Source: JBEEJZ01 sp041168905
GTDB taxonomy: Bacteria > Pseudomonadota > Gammaproteobacteria > Burkholderiales > Burkholderiaceae_C
NCBI GenBank assembly: GCA_041168905.1
Contig: JBEEJZ010000027.1
Span: 13,049 to 77,048 of the forward strand
Reading direction: 5' to 3'
DNA: 64,000 nucleotides
The notes beneath the pieces were generated by a model. It searched no databases and was not told the origin of the DNA. It was given only the letters and a program-made list of their open reading frames with translations. The position numbers were made by a program, and so were the translations under genes. Every line of letters begins with the position of its first letter. Position 1 is the first letter of the stretch. Shown piece after piece: positions 17,140 to 25,558 of this stretch.

Positions 17140-18059
17140 CAAGCGGCCCGCCAAAAGCCAGGCTGGCTGTAGTGGTGCTTCAGGAAGTCGATCCACAGGC
17201 GTACCCGCAAGGGCAAGTGCTTGCGCTGAGGAAACACCGCGTAAATGCCGCTGGGCGGAGCGGCAAACTCTTCCAGCACGGCCACCAGTTTGCCTGCAGC
17301 CACTTCGGCCTCGACCTCCCAGGTGCTGCGCCAGGCGATGCCGTAACCAGACATGCACCAGTCATGCAACACCTGACCATCGGAGCAGCTCAGGGGCCCA
17401 CCGGGCTTGAGGTGTATCAGCTCGGGGCCAGCTGCGCCTGGCACCGAAAACGCCCAGCCCCGGGTTTGCGATGCATCGCTGGACAAGGTCAGGCAGTCAA
17501 AACGCACCAGGTCGTTGGGATGTGCAGGCTTGCCATGACGCGCCAGATACGCAGGCGTGGCCACGCACAGGCGGCGGTTGTCGGCCAGGCGCACGCTGAT
17601 CAGGGCCGAGTCGGGCATGTCACCCACACGCACCGCACAGTCAAAGGATTCGGCCGCCAGATCGACCACACGGTCGCTGAGGTTCAGCGAGATGGTGACG
17701 TCGGCGTGCTGTTCGCGAAAACGGGGCACCAGGGGCGCCACGTGGCGACGCCCAAAGCCCGCCGGTGCGGTGATGCGCAAATGACCGCTGGCCTTGACAC
17801 CACCAGCACTGACGCTGGCCTCGGCATTGGCCAGGTCGGACAGCAGGCGCTGGCAGTCTTCCAGAAAAGCGCTGCCTTCAAAGGTGAGCGTGATGCGCCG
17901 TGTGGTGCGCACCAGCAGCTTGACGCCCAGGGACTCTTCCAGCGCATCGAGCCTGCGCCCCATGATGGCGGGCGCCACGCCCTCGGCAACGGCTGCGGCT
18001 GTCAGGCTGCCCCGCGCGGCGACGGAGACAAATGATTCAATGGCTTTGAGCTTGTCCAT
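17139..18059 (-). CDS. LysR family transcriptional regulator
   Basis: A 306-residue LysR regulator. The N-terminal HTH reads LKAIESFVSVAARGSLTAAAVAEGVAPAIMGRRLDALEESLGVKLLVRTTRR; the effector domain starts near residue 90 (SGHLRITAPAGFGRRHVAPLVPRF) and ends PLRVRLWIDFLKHHY. It lies 43 bases after the quinate operon's last gene on the same strand and is translationally coupled to the deacetylase gene below it. A perfect palindrome sits between it and aroE. It might regulate itself and the deacetylase, or respond to a quinate-pathway metabolite. Confidence 0.9.
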   Translation of the reverse strand: MDKLKAIESFVSVAARGSLTAAAVAEGVAPAIMGRRLDALEESLGVKLLVRTTRRITLTFEGSAFLEDCQRLLSDLANAEASVSAGGVKASGHLRITAPAGFGRRHVAPLVPRFREQHADVTISLNLSDRVVDLAAESFDCAVRVGDMPDSALISVRLADNRRLCVATPAYLARHGKPAHPNDLVRFDCLTLSSDASQTRGWAFSVPGAAGPELIHLKPGGPLSCSDGQVLHDWCMSGYGIAWRSTWEVEAEVAAGKLVAVLEEFAAPPSGIYAVFPQRKHLPLRVRLWIDFLKHHYSQPGFWRAA

Positions 18060-18091
18060 GGAGGGTGATGATAGGCCTCACCTCCGCGGCA

Positions 18092-18107
18092 ACTGACCGT
18101 GGTCAGT
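18092..18107. promoter_or_regulatory. Perfect palindrome upstream of lysR, overlapping the aroE stop
   Basis: ACTGACC-GT-GGTCAGT is a perfect 7-bp inverted repeat with a 2-bp centre, 33-48 bases before the LysR start codon and covering the aroE stop codon. It fits a LysR autoregulatory site better than a terminator because the loop would be too short and no T-run follows. Confidence 0.45.
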
Positions 18108-18936
18108 ATTGCAGCCGGGCCACGGCGCGCAGCTCGTCTGCCGTGGTGCTGGGGAAGCCAAAAAACTCCAGGTAAGCCGGGATTTGCTCAAACAGCATGT
18201 CGGTGCCGATCTGCACCTGGCAGCCACGGGCCTGGGCTGCAGCCAGAAAAGCAGTCATTTCCGACTTCATGACCACCTCGCCCACAAAGGTGCCGGGGGC
18301 AATGCGATCCATGTCCATGGGCAGCGGGTCGCCCACATTCATGCCCAGCGGCGTGGCATTGACCACAATGTCAAAACCCGCCGGGTCGTTGGAACCTACG
18401 CCCACTTGCAGGGCGGGGTAATGCTGACTCAGGCGCTCGCCCAGGCCGGTGGCGGCTTCTGCATTCACATCAAACACGCCCAGCATGGCCACCCCAGCCT
18501 TGGCCAGTGAGGCAGCAATGGCACAGCCCACGCCGCCGCTGCCCACCACCAGGGCGCGCTTGCCGCGCAGCTCAAAACCCTTGCGCAGCACGCCACGCAC
18601 GAAGCCTTCGCCGTCGAACATATCACCGACCAGACGGCCAGTCTCATCACGCTTGACGGCATTGCAGGCACCGGCGATGCGCACGGTGGGCGTGGCAACG
18701 TCTAGCAAATCGACGGTCGTGACCTTGTGTGGCATGGTGATCAAGGCACCCCGGATGTTTTGCAGCTTGAAGATATTGCGCAAAAAATCCGGGTAATCGG
18801 GGGCCTGGCACCCCATGGGCACCACCACGGCATCAATGCCTGCCTTGTCGAAGTAGGGGTTGTAGATCATCGGCGCCTTGAAAGAGTGCGTGGGAAAGCC
18901 GATGTGGGCGATGAGTTCGGTGTGGCCGGTGATCAT
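18103..18936 (-). CDS. Quinate/shikimate dehydrogenase (AroE-like, catabolic paralog)
   Basis: A 277-residue member of the shikimate dehydrogenase family, expected to oxidise shikimate and/or quinate with NAD(P). The catalytic Lys lies in LITMPHKV, the partner Asp in GDMFDGEGF, and the cofactor loop is ALVVGSGGVGCAIA. The substrate-binding start, GFPTHSFKAPMIYNPYF, departs from the GxPIxHSxSP of housekeeping AroE: the second Ser is replaced, consistent with a catabolic paralog. I started at the ATG at 18936; a longer frame would overlap quiC1. It is the last gene of the TRAP-aroQ-quiC1 operon, so it should feed dehydroquinate or dehydroshikimate into that route. Confidence 0.85.
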   Translation of the reverse strand: MITGHTELIAHIGFPTHSFKAPMIYNPYFDKAGIDAVVVPMGCQAPDYPDFLRNIFKLQNIRGALITMPHKVTTVDLLDVATPTVRIAGACNAVKRDETGRLVGDMFDGEGFVRGVLRKGFELRGKRALVVGSGGVGCAIAASLAKAGVAMLGVFDVNAEAATGLGERLSQHYPALQVGVGSNDPAGFDIVVNATPLGMNVGDPLPMDMDRIAPGTFVGEVVMKSEMTAFLAAAQARGCQVQIGTDMLFEQIPAYLEFFGFPSTTADELRAVARLQY

Positions 18937-18962
18937 GAAAGTACTGGTCTGAGAGAAAAGAG

Positions 18963-20864
18963 TTAATTCGGCTGGCCCAGACGCCACTGCGCCATGGCCG
19001 CAAGCCGGAACGGGGCATTGGCCGCGCCATAGCCGTCGTAGCCACCGCGCCGCTCCACCAACTCGAAGTGAAAGCGGTCGTCGAAGGGCGTGAGGTAAAG
19101 CTGAAGGAATTCGCCACCTTGGGCGTCACGGTCGTAAAAAATGCCCAGCTCACGCATGGCGGCCAACAAAGCGGCGTCCAGATCAAAGCGGGCGGCGAGG
19201 TCATCGTAGTAGTTGTCGGGCACAGGCAGCAGCGGAGCGCCGGCGGCTTGCAAGGCTCGGGCAGTGGCCACCAGATTGCCCATGGCCAGGGCGATTTGCT
19301 GAACACCGCCACCGCGAAAGTGCGACACGGCACGCGAAGCCGAGGTGTTCTCGCGTTCAGACACGGTGATGGACACACGCACCGCATGGTCGGCAGACTC
19401 GATCTCGCGGCTACGGATGACGCCGTAGGGGTCGTGCATCACCACGCTGCGTTCGGGCTGCAGGCCCAGCACGGCCCGGTGGAACAAGACCCAGGGCTCG
19501 ACCTGCCCCCCGGGCACCACTTGCACCAGGTGGTCAAAGCGGGCCCCTGCGCCGTGCCCTGTGGCGCTCAGAGCTGCTTCGTCCATCACGAAGTCGGCCT
19601 CAAAGGGATGACGACCGTTCACAGGCGCCTCGCAGAAGTACAGCAGGCTGCCGTCGGGCGTGCGCACCGCCGGAATTGCCAGCTCGTGCAGCCCCAGACG
19701 ACCGGCCACGCGTGGGCATTGCAAGGCTTCCGCGCGGGCCAGAGCCCCGGCGGTATCGGCGGTGGACAGCGCCAGCGCACAAGCCGAGGTGCCGTGCAGC
19801 TCGAAATGCGCACGCGCCGCCGAGTCTTCCTCCAGGTTGATGACGATGCGGACCTCGCCCAGGCCAAACAACTCGACTTGCTTGGAACGATGGCGGCCGA
19901 TACGGGCAAAACCCGCGCTTTGCAGCCACTCCACCAGGCGTGCGCCGCTAGCCGGGTCTACCGCAAATTCCACAAAGGCCCAGCCGGTGTAGACCGGCGC
20001 TGCGGGTGGGGCGAACAGGGGCACTTTGTAAGGGGGTACGGCGGGCGCGTGGCTGAGGCGCACCTGCTCTTCCAGCCACAGGAGCGAACGCATGGCGTCG
20101 ACCGCGTTGGCCCGCGCCGGCGCGGAGCGGAATTCGTCGTTGAAGATTTCGAGCGACAGCGGGCCGGTGTAACCCGCATCGATGACGGCGCGGGTGAAGC
20201 GAGCCATCTCAAATTCGCCCTGCCCCGGAAAGCAGCGGTAGTGGCGACTGTGGGTGAGCACATCGGTGTTCACCCAGGGCGCATCGGCCAGCTGCAAAAA
20301 GAAGATCTTGTCGCCCGGCAACTGGGCGATCGGGTCAGGGTTGTCGCGCAGCGACAGCGTGTGAAAGCTGTCCAGTGCCAGACCCAGGTGCGGATGATTG
20401 ACCCGGCGCACCACTTCCCACACCTGTGAAAACAGCTTGATCTTGCTGCCCCAGGCCAGCGCCTCGTAGGCCACAAACATGCCGCGTCGACCCGCGCGCT
20501 CGGCCAGCTGTGCAAACTGCTCGGCCAGCTGGTCGTAGTCTGACAAGGCATCGGGCTGGACGTTGGAGCACACCAGAATCATCTGGGTGCCCAGCTCCTG
20601 CATCACATCGAACTTGCGCTCTGCCCGTTCCAGGTTGCGGGCCACCTGCGCAGCAGTGGTGCCGTCAAAGTCCCGAAAAGGCTGAAACAGGTCGATGGTC
20701 AGGCCCAGGTCCTCGCAAATGCGGCGCACCTCCCGTGGCGAGCCCGGAAACTGCAGCAGATCGTTTTCAAAAATCTCGACGCCGTCAAAGCGCGCTGCGG
20801 CTGCCGCCTGCAGCTTTTCGCGCAACATGCCGGAGAGAGAGACGGTGGCAATGGAACGGCGCAT
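18963..20864 (-). CDS. quiC: 3-dehydroshikimate dehydratase, QuiC1 type (fused to HPPD-like domain)
   Basis: A 633-residue two-domain enzyme that dehydrates 3-dehydroshikimate to protocatechuate. Residues 1-285 are a xylose-isomerase-like TIM barrel (MRRSIATVSLSGMLREKLQAAAAARFDGVEIFEND, LGLALDSFHTL, FLQLADAPW, GPLSLEIFNDEF with metal-binding Glu). Residues 290-630 are a 4-hydroxyphenylpyruvate-dioxygenase-like vicinal oxygen chelate domain (TGWAFVEFAVDP, RFDHLVQVVPGG, YDDLAARFDLD, GGEFLQLYLTPF). This architecture is that of the Pseudomonas QuiC1 enzymes. The HPPD-like half has no established catalytic role in them. It lies between aroQ and the aroE-like gene in a compact operon. Confidence 0.9.
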   Translation of the reverse strand: MRRSIATVSLSGMLREKLQAAAAARFDGVEIFENDLLQFPGSPREVRRICEDLGLTIDLFQPFRDFDGTTAAQVARNLERAERKFDVMQELGTQMILVCSNVQPDALSDYDQLAEQFAQLAERAGRRGMFVAYEALAWGSKIKLFSQVWEVVRRVNHPHLGLALDSFHTLSLRDNPDPIAQLPGDKIFFLQLADAPWVNTDVLTHSRHYRCFPGQGEFEMARFTRAVIDAGYTGPLSLEIFNDEFRSAPARANAVDAMRSLLWLEEQVRLSHAPAVPPYKVPLFAPPAAPVYTGWAFVEFAVDPASGARLVEWLQSAGFARIGRHRSKQVELFGLGEVRIVINLEEDSAARAHFELHGTSACALALSTADTAGALARAEALQCPRVAGRLGLHELAIPAVRTPDGSLLYFCEAPVNGRHPFEADFVMDEAALSATGHGAGARFDHLVQVVPGGQVEPWVLFHRAVLGLQPERSVVMHDPYGVIRSREIESADHAVRVSITVSERENTSASRAVSHFRGGGVQQIALAMGNLVATARALQAAGAPLLPVPDNYYDDLAARFDLDAALLAAMRELGIFYDRDAQGGEFLQLYLTPFDDRFHFELVERRGGYDGYGAANAPFRLAAMAQWRLGQPN

Positions 20865-20888
20865 GATGGCTGGGTCTCGGATTCGGAT

Positions 20889-21335
20889 TTAGGCCTTGGC
20901 GGCCTGAGCGGCGGACACACCGGCGCGCAAGGCCAGCAAATAGCTGTCGGCACCAAAGCCGCAAATCTGGCCCTTGACGATTTCAGCAAACACCGACTTG
21001 TGGCGAAATTCCTCGCGGGCATGGATGTTGGACATGTGCAGCTCGACGATGGGGCAGGTGAGCACGGCCAGCGCGTCGCGAATGCCATAGCTGTAGTGCG
21101 TCCAGGCGCCGGCATTGATCAGCACGGCATCGACGTTGTCGAAGTAGCCCTGGTGAATACGGTCGCACATGGCGCCTTCGTCATTGGTCTGGAAGCACTC
21201 GATCTCGGCGCCCAGCTCCTGGCCCAGGGCCACCAGATTGGCGTTGATTTCATCGAGGGTGATGGTGCCGTACTGCTTGGGGTCGCGCTTGCCAAACATG
21301 TTGTGGTTGATGCCGTGCAGCATAAGAACTTTCAT
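20889..21335 (-). CDS. aroQ: Type II 3-dehydroquinate dehydratase
   Basis: A 148-residue type II dehydroquinase, which interconverts 3-dehydroquinate and 3-dehydroshikimate. The flap motif GKRDPKQYG holds Arg17 and Tyr22; FQTNDEGAMCDRIH, INAGAWTHYSYGIRDAL and ELHMSNIHAREEFRHKS are the other family signatures, the last with the catalytic His. The opening HGINHNMFG differs from the biosynthetic NGPNLNxLG, which supports a catabolic paralog. The quiC1 start follows 24 bases after the stop. Confidence 0.92.
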   Translation of the reverse strand: MKVLMLHGINHNMFGKRDPKQYGTITLDEINANLVALGQELGAEIECFQTNDEGAMCDRIHQGYFDNVDAVLINAGAWTHYSYGIRDALAVLTCPIVELHMSNIHAREEFRHKSVFAEIVKGQICGFGADSYLLALRAGVSAAQAAKA

Positions 21336-21358
21336 GGGTCGCTCCAGGTATTAAAGAA

Positions 21359-22402
21359 TTAAAGACGAACGGTCTGGCCGGTCTTGGCGGCTTCAACAAT
21401 GGCTTCGGTCACGCGCAGGTTCAGCAGCCCATCGGAGGCGCTGACCAACGGGTCCACCTTGCCCTTGATCACTTGCACAAAGTGCTCGATCTGGTGTTTG
21501 AGCGGATCGTCGCGCACCATGCCCACGGTGCCGACTTCAAATTCTTTCCACCACGAACGGTCTTCGGGGCGGGGGTAGGTCTTCAGGCGCATGGTGGGCA
21601 CCGACAGGCTGCCGTTGGTGCCAGAAATCACGTAGCAATCTTCGTCGGTGTAGGTGGTGTAGGCCTTGTTTTCCTGGCTGGTCTGCTCCCAGCTGCGGGG
21701 GCTGGCGGCGGTGTCGCTCAGCAAAAAAGTGCCCAGCACGCCATTGGCAAAACGCAGATTGATGGCCACCGTGTCTTCCACCGCATAGCCACGCGTGGCA
21801 TTCGAGGCAAAGGCTTGCACCGCCGAGATATCGCCACACAGCATGCGCAGGTTGTGCACCTCGTGAATCATGTTCAACAGGATCGGGCCACCGCCTGGTT
21901 CAGTGCGCCAGGGGCCCTGCGCAAAGTACGCATCGGGCTTCAAAAAAGTGGCGCTGCCCTGGATGGCCACCAGCCGACCCAGCTGCCCGGACTCGATCAC
22001 CTGCCTTGCCTTGGCCATGATGGGGCTGTGCGCACGGTGATGACCGATCAGCACCCGGGCCCCGGTCTGGGCCACCGCATCGACCAGCGTCTGGCCTTCT
22101 GCCACTGTGGTGGCGATGGGTTTTTCCAGCAGGATGGGCAAGCCTGCCGCGATGCATTGCATGGCCTGCGGCACATGCAGGAAATTGGGAGTGGCCAGGA
22201 TCAGGCCGTCAGGCCGCTCCTGCGCCAGCAAGTCGTCCATCGACGCAAACAGGGGCACCCCTGCCTGCGCCGCCACCGCCTGAGCATGCGTCGAGGGATC
22301 CACCACCGCACACAACTGCGCGCTGGGGCTGGCCTGCAGGACGGCCATATGGGCCTGCCCAATGACACCAGCGCCAGCAATCGCGATGCGGACCTTTGAC
22401 AT
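21359..22402 (-). CDS. Gfo/Idh/MocA family NAD(P)-dependent oxidoreductase
   Basis: A 347-residue oxidoreductase. The N-terminal Rossmann fold opens VRIAIAGAGVIGQAHMAVL; the catalytic-lysine motif is LLEKPIA; GHHRAHSP and GGGPILLNMIHEVHNLRMLCG (with the HE..N region near the active site) complete the family pattern. I started at the ATG at 22402; a TTG nine codons upstream is less likely. It is embedded between the TRAP receptor gene and aroQ, so it probably acts on quinate, shikimate or a related polyol carried by that transporter, perhaps the first oxidation. That substrate is inferred from position only. Confidence 0.82.
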   Translation of the reverse strand: MSKVRIAIAGAGVIGQAHMAVLQASPSAQLCAVVDPSTHAQAVAAQAGVPLFASMDDLLAQERPDGLILATPNFLHVPQAMQCIAAGLPILLEKPIATTVAEGQTLVDAVAQTGARVLIGHHRAHSPIMAKARQVIESGQLGRLVAIQGSATFLKPDAYFAQGPWRTEPGGGPILLNMIHEVHNLRMLCGDISAVQAFASNATRGYAVEDTVAINLRFANGVLGTFLLSDTAASPRSWEQTSQENKAYTTYTDEDCYVISGTNGSLSVPTMRLKTYPRPEDRSWWKEFEVGTVGMVRDDPLKHQIEHFVQVIKGKVDPLVSASDGLLNLRVTEAIVEAAKTGQTVRL

Positions 22403-22494
22403 GAGTGGGGTAGATAAAAGAGATGACAAATTTGCAGAGAAAAAGCGACCGCGCGCATCCTGTGCTGCGGTCGCCTCAGGCGCCCGGGGGCGAT

Positions 22495-23499
22495 TTACTT
22501 GCGCAGCTTGGCCAGTTCGGCTTGCACGTCAGCCACGGTGGCTGCGATGGGGCCGCTGTGCTTCTCGATGACGGGCTTCATCTTTTCACGCAGTTTGGCC
22601 ACTTCAGCGGCAGGGAAGGATGTCACGGTCATGCCGTTCTTCTTCAGCAGCTCCAGATTGGCGGCCACAGCGGCACGGGCGCCTTCACGCTGAGCCTTGA
22701 CAGCTTCGTCTGCAGAGTCATCAATGATCTTGCGTTCTGCGGCGCTCAGCGTGTCCCAGACCTTCTTGCTGAAAATCACCGACTGCGGGTTGTATTGGTG
22801 GTTGGTCAGCGCCAGGTATTTTTGAACTTCATAGAACTTGCTGGAAGCAATCACGGAGATGGGGTTTTCCTGTCCGTCGATGGCCTTTTGCTCCAGCGCG
22901 GCGTACACCTCGGGGAACGGCAGCGGCGTCGGGTTGGCGCCCAGAGCCTTGACCCAGTCGACATTGATGGCGTTCGGGATGACGCGCAGCTTCAGGCCCT
23001 CGACATCCTCAACCTTCAGCAAGGGGCGCTTGCTGTTGGTGATGTTGCGAAAACCCAGTTCCCAATACGACAGGCCCACGATGCCCTTGTCTTCCAGTGC
23101 CGCGTGCATCTTCTTGCCGACAGGCCCATCAACGATGGCATCAGCCTCTTTCTCGTTGGCGAACAGGAAGGGGAAGTCGAACACTTCCAGCGCCTTGACC
23201 TCGCTGGCCAGGATGCCAGAGTTCATGACACCCATTTCCACCGTGCCGCCCTTGATGGCAGACAAGGTGGCCTGGTCACTACCCAGGGTACCGCCAATGA
23301 ACAACTGCACCTTGATCTTGCCACCCGAACGGGCTTCCACGGCTTCCTTGAACTTCTTCATGCCGACCACGGAAGGGTGACCGTCGTTACCGTTGGTACC
23401 GAACTTGAGCGTGCGCTCCTTGATGTCCTGGGCCGAGGCTACGCCCATGGCGGCAACAGCAACAGTGGCGAGTACAGATTTGATGAACAGACGTTTCAT
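22495..23499 (-). CDS. dctP: TRAP transporter solute-binding protein (DctP)
   Basis: A 334-residue periplasmic receptor of the DctP family. A signal peptide (KRLFIKSVLATVAVAAMGVASAQ) precedes the mature protein. Family landmarks are the GHPSVVGMKKFKEAVEARSGGKIKVQLF segment, GLKLRVIPNA (with the carboxylate-binding Arg), PFPEVYAALEQKAIDGQENP and YQVQKYL-like SKFYEVQKYLALTNH. GGAG lies seven bases before the ATG at 23499. Downstream genes point to quinate, shikimate or a similar ring acid as ligand. Confidence 0.92.
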   Translation of the reverse strand: MKRLFIKSVLATVAVAAMGVASAQDIKERTLKFGTNGNDGHPSVVGMKKFKEAVEARSGGKIKVQLFIGGTLGSDQATLSAIKGGTVEMGVMNSGILASEVKALEVFDFPFLFANEKEADAIVDGPVGKKMHAALEDKGIVGLSYWELGFRNITNSKRPLLKVEDVEGLKLRVIPNAINVDWVKALGANPTPLPFPEVYAALEQKAIDGQENPISVIASSKFYEVQKYLALTNHQYNPQSVIFSKKVWDTLSAAERKIIDDSADEAVKAQREGARAAVAANLELLKKNGMTVTSFPAAEVAKLREKMKPVIEKHSGPIAATVADVQAELAKLRK

Positions 23500-23591
23500 G
23501 GTTTTGTCTCCTGGACAGAGGGTTGAAAAAGGATGTACGCAAAACATGTCACCCGGCATGGCGCACCCATACACGCCGGGCTAAAAAAAGC

Positions 23592-24869
23592 TCAATAGAA
23601 CCAGCGGGCCGGCACCATCACCAACTGAGGAAAGGCCACCATCAGGAACATGATGATGAACTGGGCAATCATGAAGGGCACCACGCCTTTGGTCACCTCA
23701 TCCATGGTGATCTTGCCGGCGCCCGCGACCGCGTTGAGCACGGTGCCCACCGGCGGCGTGATCAGGCCTATGGCGTTGTTGATGATGAACAGGACCCCAA
23801 AGTAAACAGGGTCGATGCCTGCGGCCTTCACCACTGGCATCAGCACCGGGGTCAGCAGCAGGATCGTGGGCGTCATGTCCAGGGCCGTGCCCACCACCAT
23901 GGTCAACAGCATGATGCACAGCATCAGCAGGCGCGGGCTGTCCAGCAGGGGTTGCAGCAATTCCACAATCTGGCCTGGCAGGTTGGCCACCGTGATCAGC
24001 CAGGCAGACACCATGGCAGCCGCCACCAGGAACATCACCACCGCGCTGGTCTTGGACGCGGAAATGAAAATGGGCAGCAGTTTCTTGAAGCTGAGCTCGC
24101 GGTAAATCACCGTGGAGACAAACAGCGAGTACACCGCAGCCACCACAGCCGCCTCGGTGGGGGTGAAGATGCCGAACTTCAAACCGAACACGATGATGAA
24201 GGGCAGCACCAGAGCCCAGGTCGCCAGGCGCAGCGCCTGCAGGATCTCGGCCATGCTTTTGCGGGGTGGTGGAGTCACTTGTTCACTGCGAACCAGCCAC
24301 CACCAGGTCGCCACCAGCGACAAGGCCAGCATGACACCCGGAAAGATGCCGGCCATGAACAGCTTGGAAATGGACACACCACCGGCCACACCGAATACCA
24401 CGAAACCGATGCTGGGCGGGATGATGGGCGCAATGATGCCGCCCGAGGCAATCAAGCCGGCAGAGCGAGCCTTGTCATGGCCGGCGGCCACCATCATGGG
24501 CAGCAAGAGGGCCGTCAGGGCCGCAGCATCGGCCACTGCGGAACCCGACAAGGAGGCCATGATCACGGCGGCCACGATGGTGACATAGCCTAGCCCGCCT
24601 TTGATGTGACCCACCAGCGCCATCGCAAAGTTGACAATGCGCTTGGACAAACCACCGGCGTTCATGATTTCACCGGCCAGCATGAAGAATGGAACAGCCA
24701 GCAGGGGGAAGCTGTTGGCACCTTCGAGCAGGTTTTGCGCCAGGATCTGGGCATCGAAATTGCCCATGTGCACCATCAACGCCACACCGCACAACAGCAG
24801 CGCGAAGGCAATGGGCACGCCCAGGGCCATGGCGGCGATCAGGGAACCCAGAAAAACAATGACAGTCAT
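23592..24869 (-). CDS. dctM: TRAP transporter large permease (DctM)
   Basis: A 425-residue DctM-type permease, the 12-helix sodium-coupled transport subunit. The N-terminus VIVFLGSLIAAMALGVPIAFALL and the motifs NSFPLLAVPFFMLAGEIMNAGGLSKRIV, GGLGYVTIVAAVIMASLSGSAVADAAAL and SGGIIAPIIPPSIGFVVFG are diagnostic, as is the C-terminal LITPPVGTVLNAVAG. It follows dctQ by 14 bases and precedes dctP. Length matches the family. Confidence 0.95.
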   Translation of the reverse strand: MTVIVFLGSLIAAMALGVPIAFALLLCGVALMVHMGNFDAQILAQNLLEGANSFPLLAVPFFMLAGEIMNAGGLSKRIVNFAMALVGHIKGGLGYVTIVAAVIMASLSGSAVADAAALTALLLPMMVAAGHDKARSAGLIASGGIIAPIIPPSIGFVVFGVAGGVSISKLFMAGIFPGVMLALSLVATWWWLVRSEQVTPPPRKSMAEILQALRLATWALVLPFIIVFGLKFGIFTPTEAAVVAAVYSLFVSTVIYRELSFKKLLPIFISASKTSAVVMFLVAAAMVSAWLITVANLPGQIVELLQPLLDSPRLLMLCIMLLTMVVGTALDMTPTILLLTPVLMPVVKAAGIDPVYFGVLFIINNAIGLITPPVGTVLNAVAGAGKITMDEVTKGVVPFMIAQFIIMFLMVAFPQLVMVPARWFY

Positions 24870-24883
24870 GATGGTTCTCTCAA

Positions 24884-25429
24884 TTAACGGGTGGAAGTGG
24901 CCTCGGATTCACCGTGCGGCGCTTCTTCGGATTCCTGGATGAGCATGAGGTGGTCATCGTCGATTTGTCCGGTGATCAGGCGATACAGGTCCAGCAGCAA
25001 AATCGGCGCACCCAGCACGGCGAATACCATGCCGCTGGCGTAGAACCAGCCCATGGAGGCCTCCATCACCGGGCTCTCGGAGTCGCGGTTGATGCGGAAC
25101 TGCTCCAGGCTGCCCTTGAAGAGCAGCCACAGGCAGTACAGCATCAAGGCCAGGGACAGGCCCATGCAGATGCGCTTGCCCAGAGGGCCCAGCTTGCCCA
25201 CCAGCATGTCGGTGCCCAAATGAGCGTTGTCGCGCAGGGCGACCACAGCACCCAGGAAGGTGAGCCACACAAACAGCCAGCGTGAGAGTTCTTCAGACAG
25301 GGTAAAGCCGGAATTGAAGCCGTAGCGCATCACCACGTTGCCGAACACCAGCACCACCATCACCGCCATCGCGGCAGCGATCAGGTAGCCGATCACGTGG
25401 CAGTACCCGTCTATCAGTTTTCTCACCAT
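24884..25429 (-). CDS. dctQ: TRAP transporter small permease (DctQ)
   Basis: A 181-residue four-helix DctQ subunit, which scaffolds the TRAP membrane complex. Helix 1 is CHVIGYLIAAAMAVMVVLVFGNVVMRY, followed by the family motif FTLSEELSRWLFVWLTFLGAVVALRDNAHLGTDML. The tail from about residue 155 is acidic and cytoplasmic. GGAG six bases before the ATG at 25429 decides the start over an upstream TTG. It is the first gene of the operon, with a TetR-type palindrome in the leader. Confidence 0.93.
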   Translation of the reverse strand: MVRKLIDGYCHVIGYLIAAAMAVMVVLVFGNVVMRYGFNSGFTLSEELSRWLFVWLTFLGAVVALRDNAHLGTDMLVGKLGPLGKRICMGLSLALMLYCLWLLFKGSLEQFRINRDSESPVMEASMGWFYASGMVFAVLGAPILLLDLYRLITGQIDDDHLMLIQESEEAPHGESEATSTR

Positions 25430-25465
25430 TCGAATCTCCAATTGCTTGTTGCCAGGAAATTATGT

Positions 25466-25479
25466 ACGAACTGGTTAGT
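25466..25479. promoter_or_regulatory. Palindromic operator candidate for the TetR regulator
   Basis: On the minus strand this reads ACTAAC-CA-GTTCGT, an inverted repeat matching at 5 of 6 arm positions, 37 bases upstream of the dctQ start in a 129-bp leader. Its core ACCAGTTC recurs upstream of gcl, and ACCAGTAC recurs at the tetR start. TetR operators commonly have this size. Confidence 0.55.
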
Positions 25480-25558
25480 TTTTTTATTGGTAGAAACCCT
25501 AATGCCATCTCCAGCGGCTTGAGGTAGCCGACTGGAGGTCTGCCCGTCGCTGCAGGTG

